A stretch of DNA of 64,000 nucleotides from Magnaporthiopsis rhizophila (lineage: Eukaryota; Ascomycota; Sordariomycetes; Magnaporthales; Magnaporthaceae): NCBI GenBank assembly GCA_003049465.1, contig PYSS01000001.1, positions 697,011 to 761,010 of the forward strand, in the 5' to 3' direction. The translations under genes and the position numbers were made by a program. The notes below the pieces were generated by a model, which was given only the letters and a program-made list of their open reading frames with translations, was not told the origin of the DNA and made no database searches. Every line of letters starts with the position of its first letter. The stretch's first letter is position 1. Below, piece after piece: positions 35,319 through 47,000 of this stretch.

Positions 35319-38300
35319 TTACAATGTAACCGGCCTGAGGATATCCACAATGAGACCAAATCCTCGCTTCTCGGCCGCCCACAATGGTTTCCGACCTTGG
35401 TTATCCGCCAGGTTAGCATTGGCCCCTTTTCTGGCCAGCAGGCTAACGATGTATCGATGCCCTTTATCCGTAGCCACCCACAACGGTGTTTGACCATTGC
35501 TATCCGCCAAGTTAATATTGGCCACGTTCCCAAGCAACAGTCAAGTAAGGACCCGGTGCCCTTTCTTGGCAGCTACCCACAATGGTGTTTGGCCATTGCT
35601 ATCCGCCAAATTAATGTCGGCCCCCCTATCGATCAGCTTGCCGAGGATCATCCAATTCCCTTTCTCGGCAGCTATGGATAACGGTGTTCGACTATCACCA
35701 TCTTTTGAGTTGACATCAACTTGACTTTCACTGTGTGGAATTGCCGACAACAGGCCCGGCAGCTGCTCCCTGGACGCAATGTGCACGAGGCTGGTCCCCG
35801 TTGGATAAGACATGGATTCCGCCAATCGGTTCACGAGAGCATTCGACGGCCAGCCAAACCACTCCAAAAGATCCTTTTGACTGCTGCTTTGTCTGGCGTG
35901 CTCCGCCCACGATGTCCTGGCGTAATCGAAGAAAGGGAAGATGTGCTTCACAGAGCGTGATGCCGGATGAGACTTGGCGATCTCCTCCGTGGCCAGGTAG
36001 CGTATGCAGATTTTGGATAGCCGATTGTGCGCTATGCTGGCTGGGTGGCCTAAGGTGTCGTACAGAGATTCCAAGCGCTTGTTGGAGTCGAAGAGGTCTT
36101 CGACCGATTGATGGATGAACTGGACAACCCGATGGTTGTCCGACGGCACGATCTCTACGAGGCCACGGCCCAGGGCGTTGATTCTTCCGTCCAAGCTTTC
36201 GCCTGTGATAAAGTCATCCGACCGACGGCACTCGTCGAGCGACTTGTAAGTGCCGTCGGGATCGACAATCATGGCCCATGGCGGTTCGTCCGTCGACAAA
36301 GGCTTTAAGGAGAAACGAATCCATTGGATCAGCTTCAAGGAGTCTGGTCCCATCCCGTCGATAAGTTTGCGGTATAGCTCATCGAGAGCTGGAGGGGTAG
36401 ACAGAATTGCCGCTTCAATCGCTTTCAAGTTTTTGCCCTCGCGTTCAAGGTCCAGGACTTGTTTCGTTACCAGACGTGCCCACACGAAAACACCTGCTGC
36501 TTTGTCTGTGATCGTTTGCGGAATCGTGGCTGTTAGCTTGCTGAATGTAGAGAGCTAGTTTTCCACATAGGTCGAGATATCGTCAAAATTCGCGTGCCCG
36601 AGGTTGATTTTGAAGTATTCTATTGTAATCAAAATCGGGCGATCACGGCTAGTGACGCAGATGCGAAGCGGCTGGTCGATGGATGAAGAGCTTTGGAGTA
36701 AGGACTTTAAGATGGCGACCAGCTCGGCCTCATTGCCTTCGGGAAGTTCGTCCAACGCGTCTATAAACAGCCAGACCGAGCGAGTCTTCACGACATTGCG
36801 CAACGACTGTTCGAAGAATCCTTGCAGCGCAATGAGAGAGCCCTCCGTCTTTTCCGACTGGCCGATATTTTTGCACAAGGTTTCGAAGTCCTCAGGAGGA
36901 TCGCGTACTTTTGCGAAATCCCCAGCAAGACCGCCCAGTGCGTCAGGGGCCTGCCCGAGAAGTTGATAAAGAAGACACCGGAAAAGTCCAAGAGGAGACC
37001 TTTGGAGTTCGGTGCCGCGCCTGTGGAGGAAGAACGAAAGAACGGTGTCGTCGTCTCTGGATCCAGGCGGTTTGCTGCGGTTATGAAGGGCGTGCTTTAG
37101 AAGCGTTGACTTGCCAGAGCCCGGCTTTCCCGCAATCAAAAGCAGACCTCGGTGCCAAGCAGCCCATGCCCGAAATGCTTCGTGCCGGAGCAGCCAATCG
37201 CATGTTCCTTTGAAGGCACGGTCGATGCTGTGGTAGCGATCATGCATTCCGGGAAAGGCGAGCCAATCTCGAGAGGGCATGGGCCAGCCGGCTTCGGAGA
37301 CGTTCAGTTAGCAAAAAAAGTTGCATAGAAAGTATTGATGAGAAAGTTGATCCATACCGGAAGCGGATTGTGCCTCTTGTGTGACTTCTGACTCCCATTT
37401 TCTCAGCTCCCCAAATAGCCTTCTGAAGCCAATATCTTCCGCCGAGGTAAACCTGGCAATGTCCCTATGGTTGGCGTGGATTGCGATGGGGTCTTCGCCC
37501 TCGAAGGTGGCTGATTCTTTGGAGACGATGACGTTGTCGATCCCGGGCAGAGGCAGCTCCTCAAAGAAGCATGTAATTCGGGGGTTCCTGCCGTCGAGTT
37601 GCAGTTCTCGTACCATACTTGAAAATCTCTGGTGAAGAGATTCGAGGGCCTCATTATCCGTTTCCAAGATATCCAACAGAGACTCTTTGATGCCTCTGGC
37701 CACGCCCAGAGCAGATGGCAGGTATTTTGGCCCAATCAGCCGTCCACGCTCCCTTGTGAGGGGTACCCATGAACACGATGCCTTTGGTGCGCTCGAATAT
37801 TCGTCGGAAAGGAGTTTCGGGACTGCGCCGCGAGCGAAGCATAGCTTCCTTGCAGACAAGGCCGCCCACGCTGTGAGCAACGAAGATGAGGGGACGCTCC
37901 ACATCACCAGCTCCGTTGGCCGTCAGGACGCCCAAAAGGTTGGTGGCATGAACCATCAGCCGGTTTGAGGACGAATCTGATGGTGTCCGCACGGCGTACG
38001 CACGGTACCCGTACGTGAGTACTCGAGCTTGGAGTTCCGACGGCAGCAGAGTTATTGGCCATGGTTCATGCCCGGGGGCGGCCCAGGTGCTTTCCCGATC
38101 CCCAGTTAGGCCGTGAACAAAGCATATGTCGATTACGGCTTCCGGTCGGTTGTGCAAAACTTTGAGTCCAACTGGGGAGGTAGTGCCTTCCGAAGATAGG
38201 CCGGAGCGTACCAGGGAGGGAGAGGGTGCTCTTTCAGGGTTGCTATCCCTTGTCGATGGCTTCAATAGATCCGAAGGCAGGTTTGGAAATCTGCTGTCAT

Positions 38301-40537
38301 CCACACCACGCCCAACTGGGCCTTCGAACGCTCGGTTGGACAATGATTGGGGCAGCTTTGTGTTGGAGCTGCCGTCGTCCACTCTCGCCACCGCTGTCAT
38401 CAGCTGCAAAGATAGTATCACGAGGTCGTGGAGACGATCCGCGACGTGTCGCCACAGCTCTGGCGGTGCGATGGCACCATCTGCGAGCAAGGCGCCTGAT
38501 GATACCTGCCAGGCACAGGAGGCCCTGCCGTCCTGGAGCTTGTACGATTCCGGCTCTTTCTCGAGGTCGCGCAGGCAAAGTGGACAGGCTGACGCAGGCC
38601 GTTGTGATTTGGCCGCATATTTCTCAGCAAGTTGCGAATGTAGTTGCTGAGATGCGTTTCCGGTCTCTGCAGTCTCAGACATTAATTCGCGAGTTGTGCA
38701 TTCTGTAGTCTGGTCAGGAGAGCCGTGCCTGGCCCTGTCACTGCCGCGTTGCTGGGGGATGTGGTGCTTTGCGATGTGATCAGTCAGCTCCTTCTTGGTC
38801 GGAAAACTATACAGTGAGTCGCCCTCGTGCGGTCCCTGGCATGTCCAGAATAGCTGCTGATGTATCTTGTGCGTCCAGGACTCGGAGTGCAGCATATCAT
38901 CACTATCGTGGCCAGCATAGCGCGTGTGACAGTGCCACTCCGTGTCAGACGCAAAGGTCGGCCGCAAAGTAGAGCAGTTCTCGGCAAGGCAAACGTAGGG
39001 TCTGAGATCATTCCTGTAATGGCGTCTAAATGGACGTGAATCTGTCAGCATGCAACAACATACTAACAACGTGTTGGCTCGTAACTTGCATAGATCAGTT
39101 AAGCGAAAAGGGGAGTGAGGAGAGATAGCAACAGGCCATTGTTGGCGGGACAAAAGAGAGTAAAAATCGGGGGAAGGGGAATGGGGAAAGGCAGGAGTGA
39201 TAAAGGTAGATAGTACGTTACTGAAAAGCCTTCCATTAACGGATATTTTCAACAACACTGTCACAACTTACCTCCCTTCGGACGTCCATGTCTCGATGCC
39301 GTTCGCATTCTTCGTAACCCACGTCCGGTCGAACTTCTGGAAGCACCATGCACATGTGCGGGAACCATCTACCGCCGGGGGCAATGGCGGCTCGTTCATG
39401 CGTGTGGCACGCAAATCTGTCTTCTCCGAAATTCCGCGCACCAACAAGGGGTCCATTGATGAAGCCGGAATGACTGAAGGGTGAATGCGTCCCTCGGCTG
39501 TCGTGGGAACCGAAGAACTGGACTGGTCAGCGAACCCCTGCCTATGGTCGGCACCAAGATTGGCACCCGAATCGAGCGCCGGAACCTCAGCGCCGACTTG
39601 ATGGATAACACCCATGTCCTCTGCCTTGTGTGCTTGCGCAACAGGTTGCCCAAGGCGATATGCCTCGTATTGTAACTTCGCATACCGGTCAGTCATAGCG
39701 TCGGCCAGCTGCTGACGTAGGCTCTCCGACAATTTCGGATAGTGACTTCTGAGTGCCGAATCGGCCAGGTGCTCGTATCCTTCCAAGTCCACGTTGTGTG
39801 GTGCGGCAAACGCCCGAGCGCGGACATTGACAGGCGTCCTGGACGAAGCCCTGATGTCGATGGCGAGCTTGTTGAGCCTCGTGATCGATTCCTCGACTCC
39901 CAGGCAATGCACCCGGACACTGGGCGGGAGGTCGTCTAGGATGCTAGGCTTGCCTGTCTTCTGGGAAAGGGCTTCAGACGAGACGCTGGGCTGGAGACTG
40001 ATGCCGCGCTTCGCCATTGTGTTGACTAGTAATTTGCCGAGTTCCAGGACGTCGTCAGCCCCACGATCATGCACCACTTCCAAGCAACAGAGCCAGGAGA
40101 TAGCGGACAGGAGCCAGACCCGTGAAAAGGCCTCGTCTCAGAATACTGAGCAAACGCATGGCCATGTCTTGTAAAGCTTCATGGCGTCGGAGGCGATGAT
40201 CTAGAGAGGCGTCTTCGCTCCCAAACACACCCAAAAAAGCCGCCCATGCCTCAAAGTGGTCGCTAGATTCCTCGGCGAATCGCTTGAGGGCTCCCAATGT
40301 GCCGTCAAGATCACCCATGTGTCCAGGAATCTCCCCAAAAAGACTGCGGCAGTCGTCTGCCATCAAGCGACTGTGTCTTACGCTGTTGGATACCGGTGGA
40401 CTATCCCTTTCCGCTTTCCCCTTGCCCTTGGGATCTTCCGCGCCATGGCTCGGCGGAATACCTTTGGGCTCGAGCTTGGGGCTGCTATCGCCTCCAGCAG
40501 CATTTGGCGCCTCGTGCGGCCCGGGATTGGGATCCAT
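35319..40537 (-). pseudogene. broken NLR gene: alpha/beta hydrolase - NACHT - ankyrin repeats
   Basis: A large fungal STAND/NLR-type gene read right to left. The N-terminal region (start 40537) has a short Cys-rich zinc-binding-like part (TCAWCFQKF, DLRPYVCLAENC) split by an intron (39026-39271). An alpha/beta-hydrolase domain follows (DICFVHGLTGDRESTW, nucleophile motif AHSVGGLVCKEA). After an intron (37292-37357) comes NACHT, with Walker A GKPGSGKST and Walker B WLFIDALDEL. The C-terminus is ankyrin repeats with the unit NLADSNGQTPLWVA. Breaks: a frame change between about 40080 and 40145; a 1-nt insertion near 37700 in the hydrolase (after KIP); an in-frame TAG at 36555-36557 after NACHT; and an in-frame TGA at 35541-35543 in the ankyrins. 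Such proteins are linked to heterokaryon incompatibility and self/non-self recognition. This copy should not give a full product. Confidence 0.88.
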
Positions 40538-41016
40538 ATTGTTAAATGAACCTACCTACCCATTGGCTGCTGGCCGCAAGGGAGATGATGGAGACGGAAT
40601 GGCACGGCCTTGCTGCCGGCGTTCGCAGGACGTGCCCGCCTCCATAGGTACGTACGTGGGTAGGTAGGCAGTTGCTACCCACCGCGGGGCTGATTAACCA
40701 AGCATCTACACGTTTCTCTATCCCCTCCCGCTCCGTGCTTGGGAGCTGGGCGCACGTGGTTAAGACGAAGATGAGGTTCTGCCGGTCTGCGATTGGGCAC
40801 CAAGCGCCGAGACAGCATGCTCCCCGCTGGACGGAGGTCGCCCTGAGCTCAGGCCGGCCATTGCGCATTGCCCCTTTCCATATGCTGCGCTTGTGATGTG
40901 ATGAGCCGGCCTTCCTTGATGGGTGATCCTAGACTAAGCTGCAGTCTGCAAGCCGCCCCTGGTCTATGATACACCCAAACGACGACGGGCGGCGGTTGTT
41001 GTTCTTGTGGCCAAAC
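40538..41016. promoter_or_regulatory. shared divergent promoter of NLR and S8 genes
   Basis: About 480 bp between the two divergent start codons. It carries CCTACCTACCC at 40551-40561 and the inverted GTGGGTAGGTAGG at 40656-40668, framing about 100 bp. The head-to-head layout suggests joint control, which is inference. Confidence 0.45.
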
Positions 41017-44000
41017 ATGTCGCCGGCCAAAACTTCGGGCACCAACACCGAATTCCCGGAGTGGAACAAGCTTGTAACTTTGCGCTCGTTCAGGGGCCGC
41101 CTGATAAACAACACGAAGTACTATCCCCTGGAACCCCCTGCGCCATCCGACGAGCATCCAGATGAGGGTGAGGCCCGAATACCTCTTGAATTATTCGAGG
41201 TAGTGCTACGCGGACTTTTTGGGAAGAATGAGGCCAGCTTCCTGGGTCGGGCCGACGTGGTCCTGGCTGCCGAATCCAGGGACCATCTCCGATCTCTTTG
41301 CGGGCTATTAAACGGGCTCGTAAATGTCGCGCTACTAGAGGAACAAGATCAGCAACACTCTTGGCAGGGCGCGGAGGGCACGGCCGGCGAATACCTCAAA
41401 CTAGATGCGCTTCTCTCTGTTCTCCTGGCATCCGAGTGGCCTTTTAACCTGGCCACAGGGGGTGGTGGCCGGACTCTCTTCTATGCCCCGTCATCCAAAA
41501 AGGCCAATGAGGCCAAAAAGATAGTCGAAGAGGTCGATAATTGGTTCAGGAACCAGTTCCGGCCTCGTTTGACTGACATTTCTCCTCGGCCCATCACGTC
41601 CCCTCTGGAGTCCGACCCCGAGATGCATGCCACCGAAGGCACATGCGCTCAAAGCTCAACCGGCCGGGCACTCGACGCCCTTTTGTGATTGGTGCACGAG
41701 AAAAATCTTGCGAGAAAGAAGACCATCAGGTTCTAGTCCAGCTCATCGATTCCGGCGCCTTCCCCGACCATCCCCCTGAGCCAGGGGTGAATCTTTTCCT
41801 GTCAACATGCCACAGCCCAGGAACAGCCATCGAAACTCGGCATCTCCGGCAAGAAGCCCAGCTGCTGGTTCGCGAAGCAATCGAAGCAGGGTGAGTGATC
41901 GTCCGTCACTGGCCGCTTTTCAGCACACAGACTTGCTCGACTGATTGATTCGATATCAAAGCAACCCGTCTGACTGGAAGAAGACAACGACGATTTGTGA
42001 TGAGCTTAAGCTACCTTATGGCGGCAAAGCGCTTTGCCTCAAGATACACGACGGGACCATGTCCGTTTTCGACCCATCCGACACATCTACCCGTCGCAGG
42101 GCACGCTTCAGAAGCCGGTGGCCGACAACAACGTTGGGTGACATGATAGGAAAGGATCTTGCTTTCGCGGCAGAGATATATGGAGACACGAGGCCCAAGG
42201 AAAAGCTGTTTGGGCTTGAGGAGAAACGCTCATTGGCAGCCAGGCTCGCCCTTAGCATGGGCCAATCCCTGGACTCTGGACTCGCTGTCATGGCGTGGGA
42301 CTCGACCCAGGTCTTCTTCCTTTCGGAGGACAACCACCAGACCTGGTACAAGGATCAATCTTTCGTTACCTGCAGGCTGATTGATCGCGGCACATCGGCA
42401 TCAGAAACAAACGACGCGCAACATGGTGAAAAGTTCAAACAATTGGCAAAGCTTCTACTCGAAATAGAATGCGGCATTACAAGAAAATGATCGACGGCGA
42501 AGACAACGAGTGTTCATTCCGCAAACAGATAGACAGCATGCTCGCAAGGCACCTCGGGATGAGGGATTACCTGGCTGCTGTGGAGGATTGCTACGACTAT
42601 GGTTAGAGCTTCGACGAATGGCGGCTCGGAGACGTGGGCACGCAGGCCACTTGTACACTCAGATAGTCCGCCGGATCCGGCAGGCTCCGGTCCCTCGCCG
42701 AGCCGCCTCAGGACCAGGCTTGGCTGAATTCCAAGCGAAGTACCAGGCCCTCGACCAGCCATGGTCTCTCCCGACGAGTGGAAACTGCGAAACGATGTTT
42801 GATCATCCGCCATCGACGCCAACGCATGTCGAGGCACATCGTGTGCCTTCCCAGCAGTACCCAAGACGCGTCCTGTGCGACTCTCAAGATTCGACTGAAG
42901 ATCCCACGTAAGTTCCCAGCTCATACTTTCTTGTATTTTCCCAGTCGACACTACCGCCTCTAACTGACGCCGCCGTAGAGCCAGCAGAAAGTGGATTGAT
43001 GACTTCATCAACTTCCGGAAGAGTATCATCCCTACCTTCGACCCCGATACAACGAAACGGGTCCGCATCACAGTCATTGACACCGGCATTGACGACACCC
43101 ACCCCTACATTCGGCGAGGAGGCTGGCGACCACATCGGCAAGAACCGAGCAAAACCCCACTCCCGCTTTTCAAAGACTTCACTGCTACCAACAGCACGGA
43201 TGAATGCAACCCCGTCGATTACGATGGCCACGGTACCTTCATTGCCGGTATTATACTAAGATTGGCTCCGGACGTCGAACTCTCGGTTGCTAGAGTCATC
43301 CGAGATCGACAGACGATGAAGGAAGACACAGAAATAGCGTGGAAAATCGCCAAGGTCTGTTGCCATTTACAGATGCGCCTTTTGTATAAATGCATAAAAA
43401 AAGGAGGGGCGGTGAAAAAAAAACAGCATTCAGGCATTCGAGCCAGCCGCTTACAACGTTGTAGGCAATCGATCACGCCGTGAATACGTGGGAAGCCGAG
43501 ATTATCTCCATCTCGTTCGGCTTGGACGCCAAGTCCAAACCGGTCCAAACTGCGATCAGTCTGACCCTGTATAAGAATGTCATCATCCTCGGGGCCGCCG
43601 GGAACTTTGGAGGTAGACGAGACGTTAGTTACCCGGCAAGCACGGAGCGCGTGTTTAAGATATACGCCACCACGCACCTGGGCTGGGGCGATGATGATAT
43701 GAACCCGCCTGCGAGTAAGGGCTCCGAGTACTGCTTCGGCATCCTGGGACGCAACGTCGAGTCGACGTGGCCCTTGAAGCTCAAGCACAGGGCCAAGCAG
43801 CTTACGAACCGGTCGGTCAAGGACTCGGAGCTCTGGACGTTCATGTCTGGAGCGTCGTTTGCGACGCCCATCGCGGCCAGTCTCGTGGCCATTGCCTACC
43901 AGTTCTACGACGAGAACAAGCGCAAGATCAAGCTTGGGGAGCACTCGGAAGGATTCAAGAGCATCGCGGTTGTGAGGGCCGTATTGAAGTCCATGAGCCG

Positions 44001-44168
44001 GTGTCTGCAGGGAAGGGTAACGGGTTTAACATGTTGAGCCCAGAGCTGGGGAGGGACAACATCTTCAGGTACGACCGTCGAAGGGGCCAGGACAAGATAT
44101 CGTTTTATGCAAAGATATTAGAAGATGTCATCTGGGCTAGTGGACAGCGATTGTGCCCAGGTATTTGA
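41017..44168 (+). pseudogene. broken S8 (subtilisin-like) peptidase with helical N-terminal domain
   Basis: This resembles fungal proteins that join a DUF7580-like helical region to a subtilase domain and often occur at NLR loci. The N-terminal part (from 41017, or 40966) runs to about 41685. The DUF7580-like part is about 41700-42486, with an intron at 41891-41961. The protease part spans about 42983-44168, with introns at about 42912-42981 and 43355-43464. The catalytic residues are all readable: Asp in ITVIDTGIDDTHPY, His in YDGHGTFIAGI, oxyanion Asn in GAAGNFGG and Ser in MSGASFATPIAA. Three frame breaks, each equal to one missing base at a homopolymer (T run near 41685, A run near 42485, G run near 44013), separate otherwise collinear segments. 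A 44-bp weak intron-like gap lies at about 42603-42646. Sequencing error is possible but three hits in one gene argue for decay. Confidence 0.8.
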
Positions 44169-44263
44169 AGATGGTGCGTGGCATGTATATCCATGTCTAG
44201 GGCAGTTGGAGGAGGTAGATATCACGACTTATGAGCACCGGCTATATCCTATCAAAAACACCA

Positions 44264-45171
44264 TCAGGCCGGCAGCTCCTCGGCTGGCAAGACGACTAAG
44301 CACTTCTTCCCATCATCCTCATCGGTGGCAACCATCTTGACGTCCCAGTCAGGTAGATCATCCCCAAAGTCCTCATCTTCGACCTCGACCTCTCTAATGT
44401 CCCCCCAGTTCAATCTCCTCCTCATTGGAGGCGCCCGAGACAACATCCTCCTCCTCCTCGCTCCCATTATCATCACTGAACAGTTCGGCACGAGTGACAT
44501 CTCCGCCCAGAGTGGGCGGACCCCAGAACTTCACATGCACCCTGCGGAGGCGGTACGGCGAAGACGAAGTCCTGGGACGGAGTGCCCGACTCGGTCTGGC
44601 CCCGGGATGCGTCAAACTTGGCCTCGCCACCCGCCTCGGCCGCACCATCCGTCCCAGGGCCGCCGCCGCTGATCTTGCCGGCCACGCCGGCCGCCTTGGA
44701 TGTGCAGCTCGTCGACTCGCCCGGCTGGATGGCGACCTTGACGCCCGTGACCATGTACATCTTCTTCAGCAGGGACAGCTTGTTCCGCCGCAGCCACTCC
44801 TGCACGTCAGGCTCCCGGACGCTCTGCTGCATGTACGACGAGTGGCCGTCCGGGCCGAGCTCGAAGAACCACGCCTGGAGCGCAGCTGCCTTCCACGTCT
44901 GGGAGAGGTCGCGGGACGCATGTCCCGAGGCTGAGGCCGTGAGGACGCTGAGGAACCTCGCAAAGATGCTCGCCTCGCCGCTCATGGCCTCGGACCTGTC
45001 GAAGCTCCAGTTCACCTTCTCGAACGTGTGCGTCTCCGGTGCGGGCTGGGAGGGCGGGCAGAGGCGTCGGTAGGGCTTGCGAGGGTCCGAGATGAGCTGG
45101 CCGAGCTGGATGAGCCCATCGGGCTTGTAGTCTGTGTTTCGGAGGATGAAGTAGCTTTTGGGCTCTGCCAT
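44264..45171 (-). pseudogene. broken fungal-specific protein with FVFAYRL-type core
   Basis: Starts at 45171 with MAEPKSYFILRNTDYKPDG, LIQLGQLISDPRKPYRRL and WSFDRSEAMSGEASIFARFL. This is a widespread filamentous-fungal family of unknown function that I recognise by pattern only. The reading frame is lost twice. A one-base insertion near 44557 falls inside the DFVFA/YRLRRVHVKFWG core, and an extra G in a six-G run near 44405 precedes DIREVEVEDEDFGDDLPDWD. The acidic tail then ends at 44264. It lies tail-to-tail with the S8 relic, 95 bp apart. Whether the full-length family member works with the NLR or protease is unknown. Confidence 0.72.
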
Positions 45172-46204
45172 TGTAGCATTTTGACACCTGATGGAAGGAG
45201 GTACCTAGATCTGTTTAATGGTGTCGAGAGGGGCGAAGTTGGCGACGTAGCACGCGCGTACCGCGGCAGAGAGAGTATTCGAACCGAACCCTTTCCAGAT
45301 GAGAGGCTCGAGTGATAATTGGGCATAGAGGCAAATCTGCACTTCTCTTTCTAAGGGGGCTGCAAGCAGGTTTATTGGGCAACGCTGCGTCGAGTGGTGG
45401 TCACGAGACTAATACGGCTTGGTGTTCTCATGAGCCGCAAAGGCTCCCTCCCCAACCTACCATTTACTACCAGTGATATCTCACCCATGCCTTGCCTATC
45501 TATGCCTACTTTCTCAAGCCGGACACTTAGGATCACTCGTCTTGCGCTTCTATTGGAAATAACTGGCAGTATTGCCGTAGCGTTCTAGCAAACAATCATT
45601 TGGCTGCTCCTGGTTTCTCGCATTTCAGTAGGCTCCCGATAGGCTTCCAGCTACAGACATCACAATAGTTATACCCGACCGGCCGTTGTGCACCAACAAA
45701 GCGCCAATTCGCATTGTCGCCGTTCAAGCAAATTTACATATCTCGATCTCCCTTGCCAATATTCAACCCTTCTGCTGTAAAGACAGACTTGCTCATTTTG
45801 GCCTAGTGGCTCCAGGTACCTTCGTAATCAAACCGACGTATTTCGCAAATGCACACACAGTCAGCTCCTTGGCCTTCCTCAACCTTTTGGACAATGGAAT
45901 ACGACAAACACGAGTGGCTGTGCTGCACTAGAGCCCAATGGCGGGGAGCCCGACGGCTGAAGATGACCCCGTCTTACATACGCAGATGGACTGCTTCTTT
46001 ATTAGGTAGCAACTTGCATGTCAGCCTTGGAACGTCACTAAGGATCTGGCATGCTACTTTGCATTTTCTCTATAATGGTTGATTCTCAATCGTATCCTTA
46101 ACTCGTTCAATCAATAAACACGGGTCTTCTTTTTGTCCCACTCCGTTTTTGACTACCGCTCATCCATCCCCTCCGTTCCCATACGATCTTCGGCACCGCC
46201 AAAG
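45172..46204. other. intergenic, no gene seen
   Basis: About 1 kb between the FVFAYRL relic start and the V-ATPase gene. Only short, unconvincing open frames. It should contain the V-ATPase promoter on its right side. Confidence 0.45.
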
Positions 46205-47000
46205 ATGGATTTCATCACGCAGGAACGCTGGTACGTCATCGCGCATACCCCTGGGAAACGAAACGTCACTCTATGTCTACCCTCAACACCATTCAACCAA
46301 CCCGCTGCTGCTGCGCGTTTCGTTCGTTCGCCAGGCTAACATGATCACCCACACAGTCCCGTATACGCCGTATGTTCCTCTCCCCATCCCCCAACCGGCC
46401 AAAATCCAAACGAATCGCCCCAACGAACCGCCGCAGAACTAACATGTACCCCCCCAAAAGTCCTTCTTCGGCGCCCTGGGCTGCGCCGTCTCCATCGTCT
46501 TCACCGTCATGGGCGCGTCGTACGGGACGGCCAAGTCGGCCGGCGCCATCTTCTCGTCGGGTATCATCCGGCCGGACCGGCTGATGCAGAACACGCTGTG
46601 CGCCATCATGGCCCAGATCCTATCCATCTACGGGCTCGTCGCCTCCGTCATCATCTCGGGCGGCCTGGTCGAGAAGATGGCGCTGCACACGGGCTTCATG
46701 CAGCTCGGCGCCGGGCTTTCCGTCGGCCTGTGCGGGTTGGCTGCCGGTTTTGCCATTGGCATTGTTGGCGATGCTGGAGGTGGGTAGCCCTTACATACAT
46801 ATAATGCCTCGCCCCTGGTTGCCTTGCTAACCAGCACCGTCCCGTCGTAAACAGTACGCGCCAGCACCCAGCAGCCCAGACTCTACGTCGGCATGGTCCT
46901 TATCCTCATCTTCGCCGAGGTGCTCGGTTTGTACGGCGTCATCGTGTCGATCTTGATGCTTACAAAGGCCCAGATTGGTGTCACCGAGTGCCTGGCCTAG
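46205..47000 (+). CDS. VMA3: V-type ATPase proteolipid subunit c
   Basis: A ring-forming membrane subunit that carries protons across the vacuolar membrane. Exons are 46205-46230, a 13-nt microexon 46357-46369, 46461-46779 and 46855-47000, giving 167 aa (yeast Vma3 is 160). The junctions rebuild the hallmark ERCPVYASFFGALGC, which none of the single frames shows. Four membrane segments are visible: SFFGALGCAVSIVFTVMGAS, LCAIMAQILSIYGLVASVII, TGFMQLGAGLSVGLCGLAAG and YVGMVLILIFAEVLGLYGVI. The last holds the proton-binding Glu (about 141). SAGAIFSSGIIRPDRLMQN and the second helix differ from the canonical c subunit, so this may be an extra paralogue or, less likely, c'. It converges on VPS18. 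Confidence 0.88.
46357..46369 (+). other. 13-nt microexon of the V-ATPase gene
   Basis: Thirteen bases (T CCC GTA TAC GCC) flanked by cacacag and gtatgt. Joined to the upstream CGC TG and the downstream TCC TTC TTC it gives R-C-P-V-Y-A-S-F-F, the conserved c-subunit start. Confidence 0.85.

Noticed and set aside
36555..36557. An intron removing the TAG stop in the NLR gene
   Set aside because: No GT donor and AG acceptor around the stop keep the frame; the same frame continues on both sides with NACHT-like sequence.
42510..42911. Continuous 133-codon frame as a separate small gene
   Set aside because: Its end is collinear with the S8 exon chain (DSQDSTEDPT joins ASRKWIDD after an intron); its start is shadow sequence of the upstream exon.
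43219..43944. 241-codon minus-strand frame over the S8 exons
   Set aside because: Antisense of the protease region, which shows all catalytic motifs on the plus strand.
45270..45300. ATTCGAACCG resembling a reverse-strand tRNA T loop
   Set aside because: No pairing stems and no D-arm within range.
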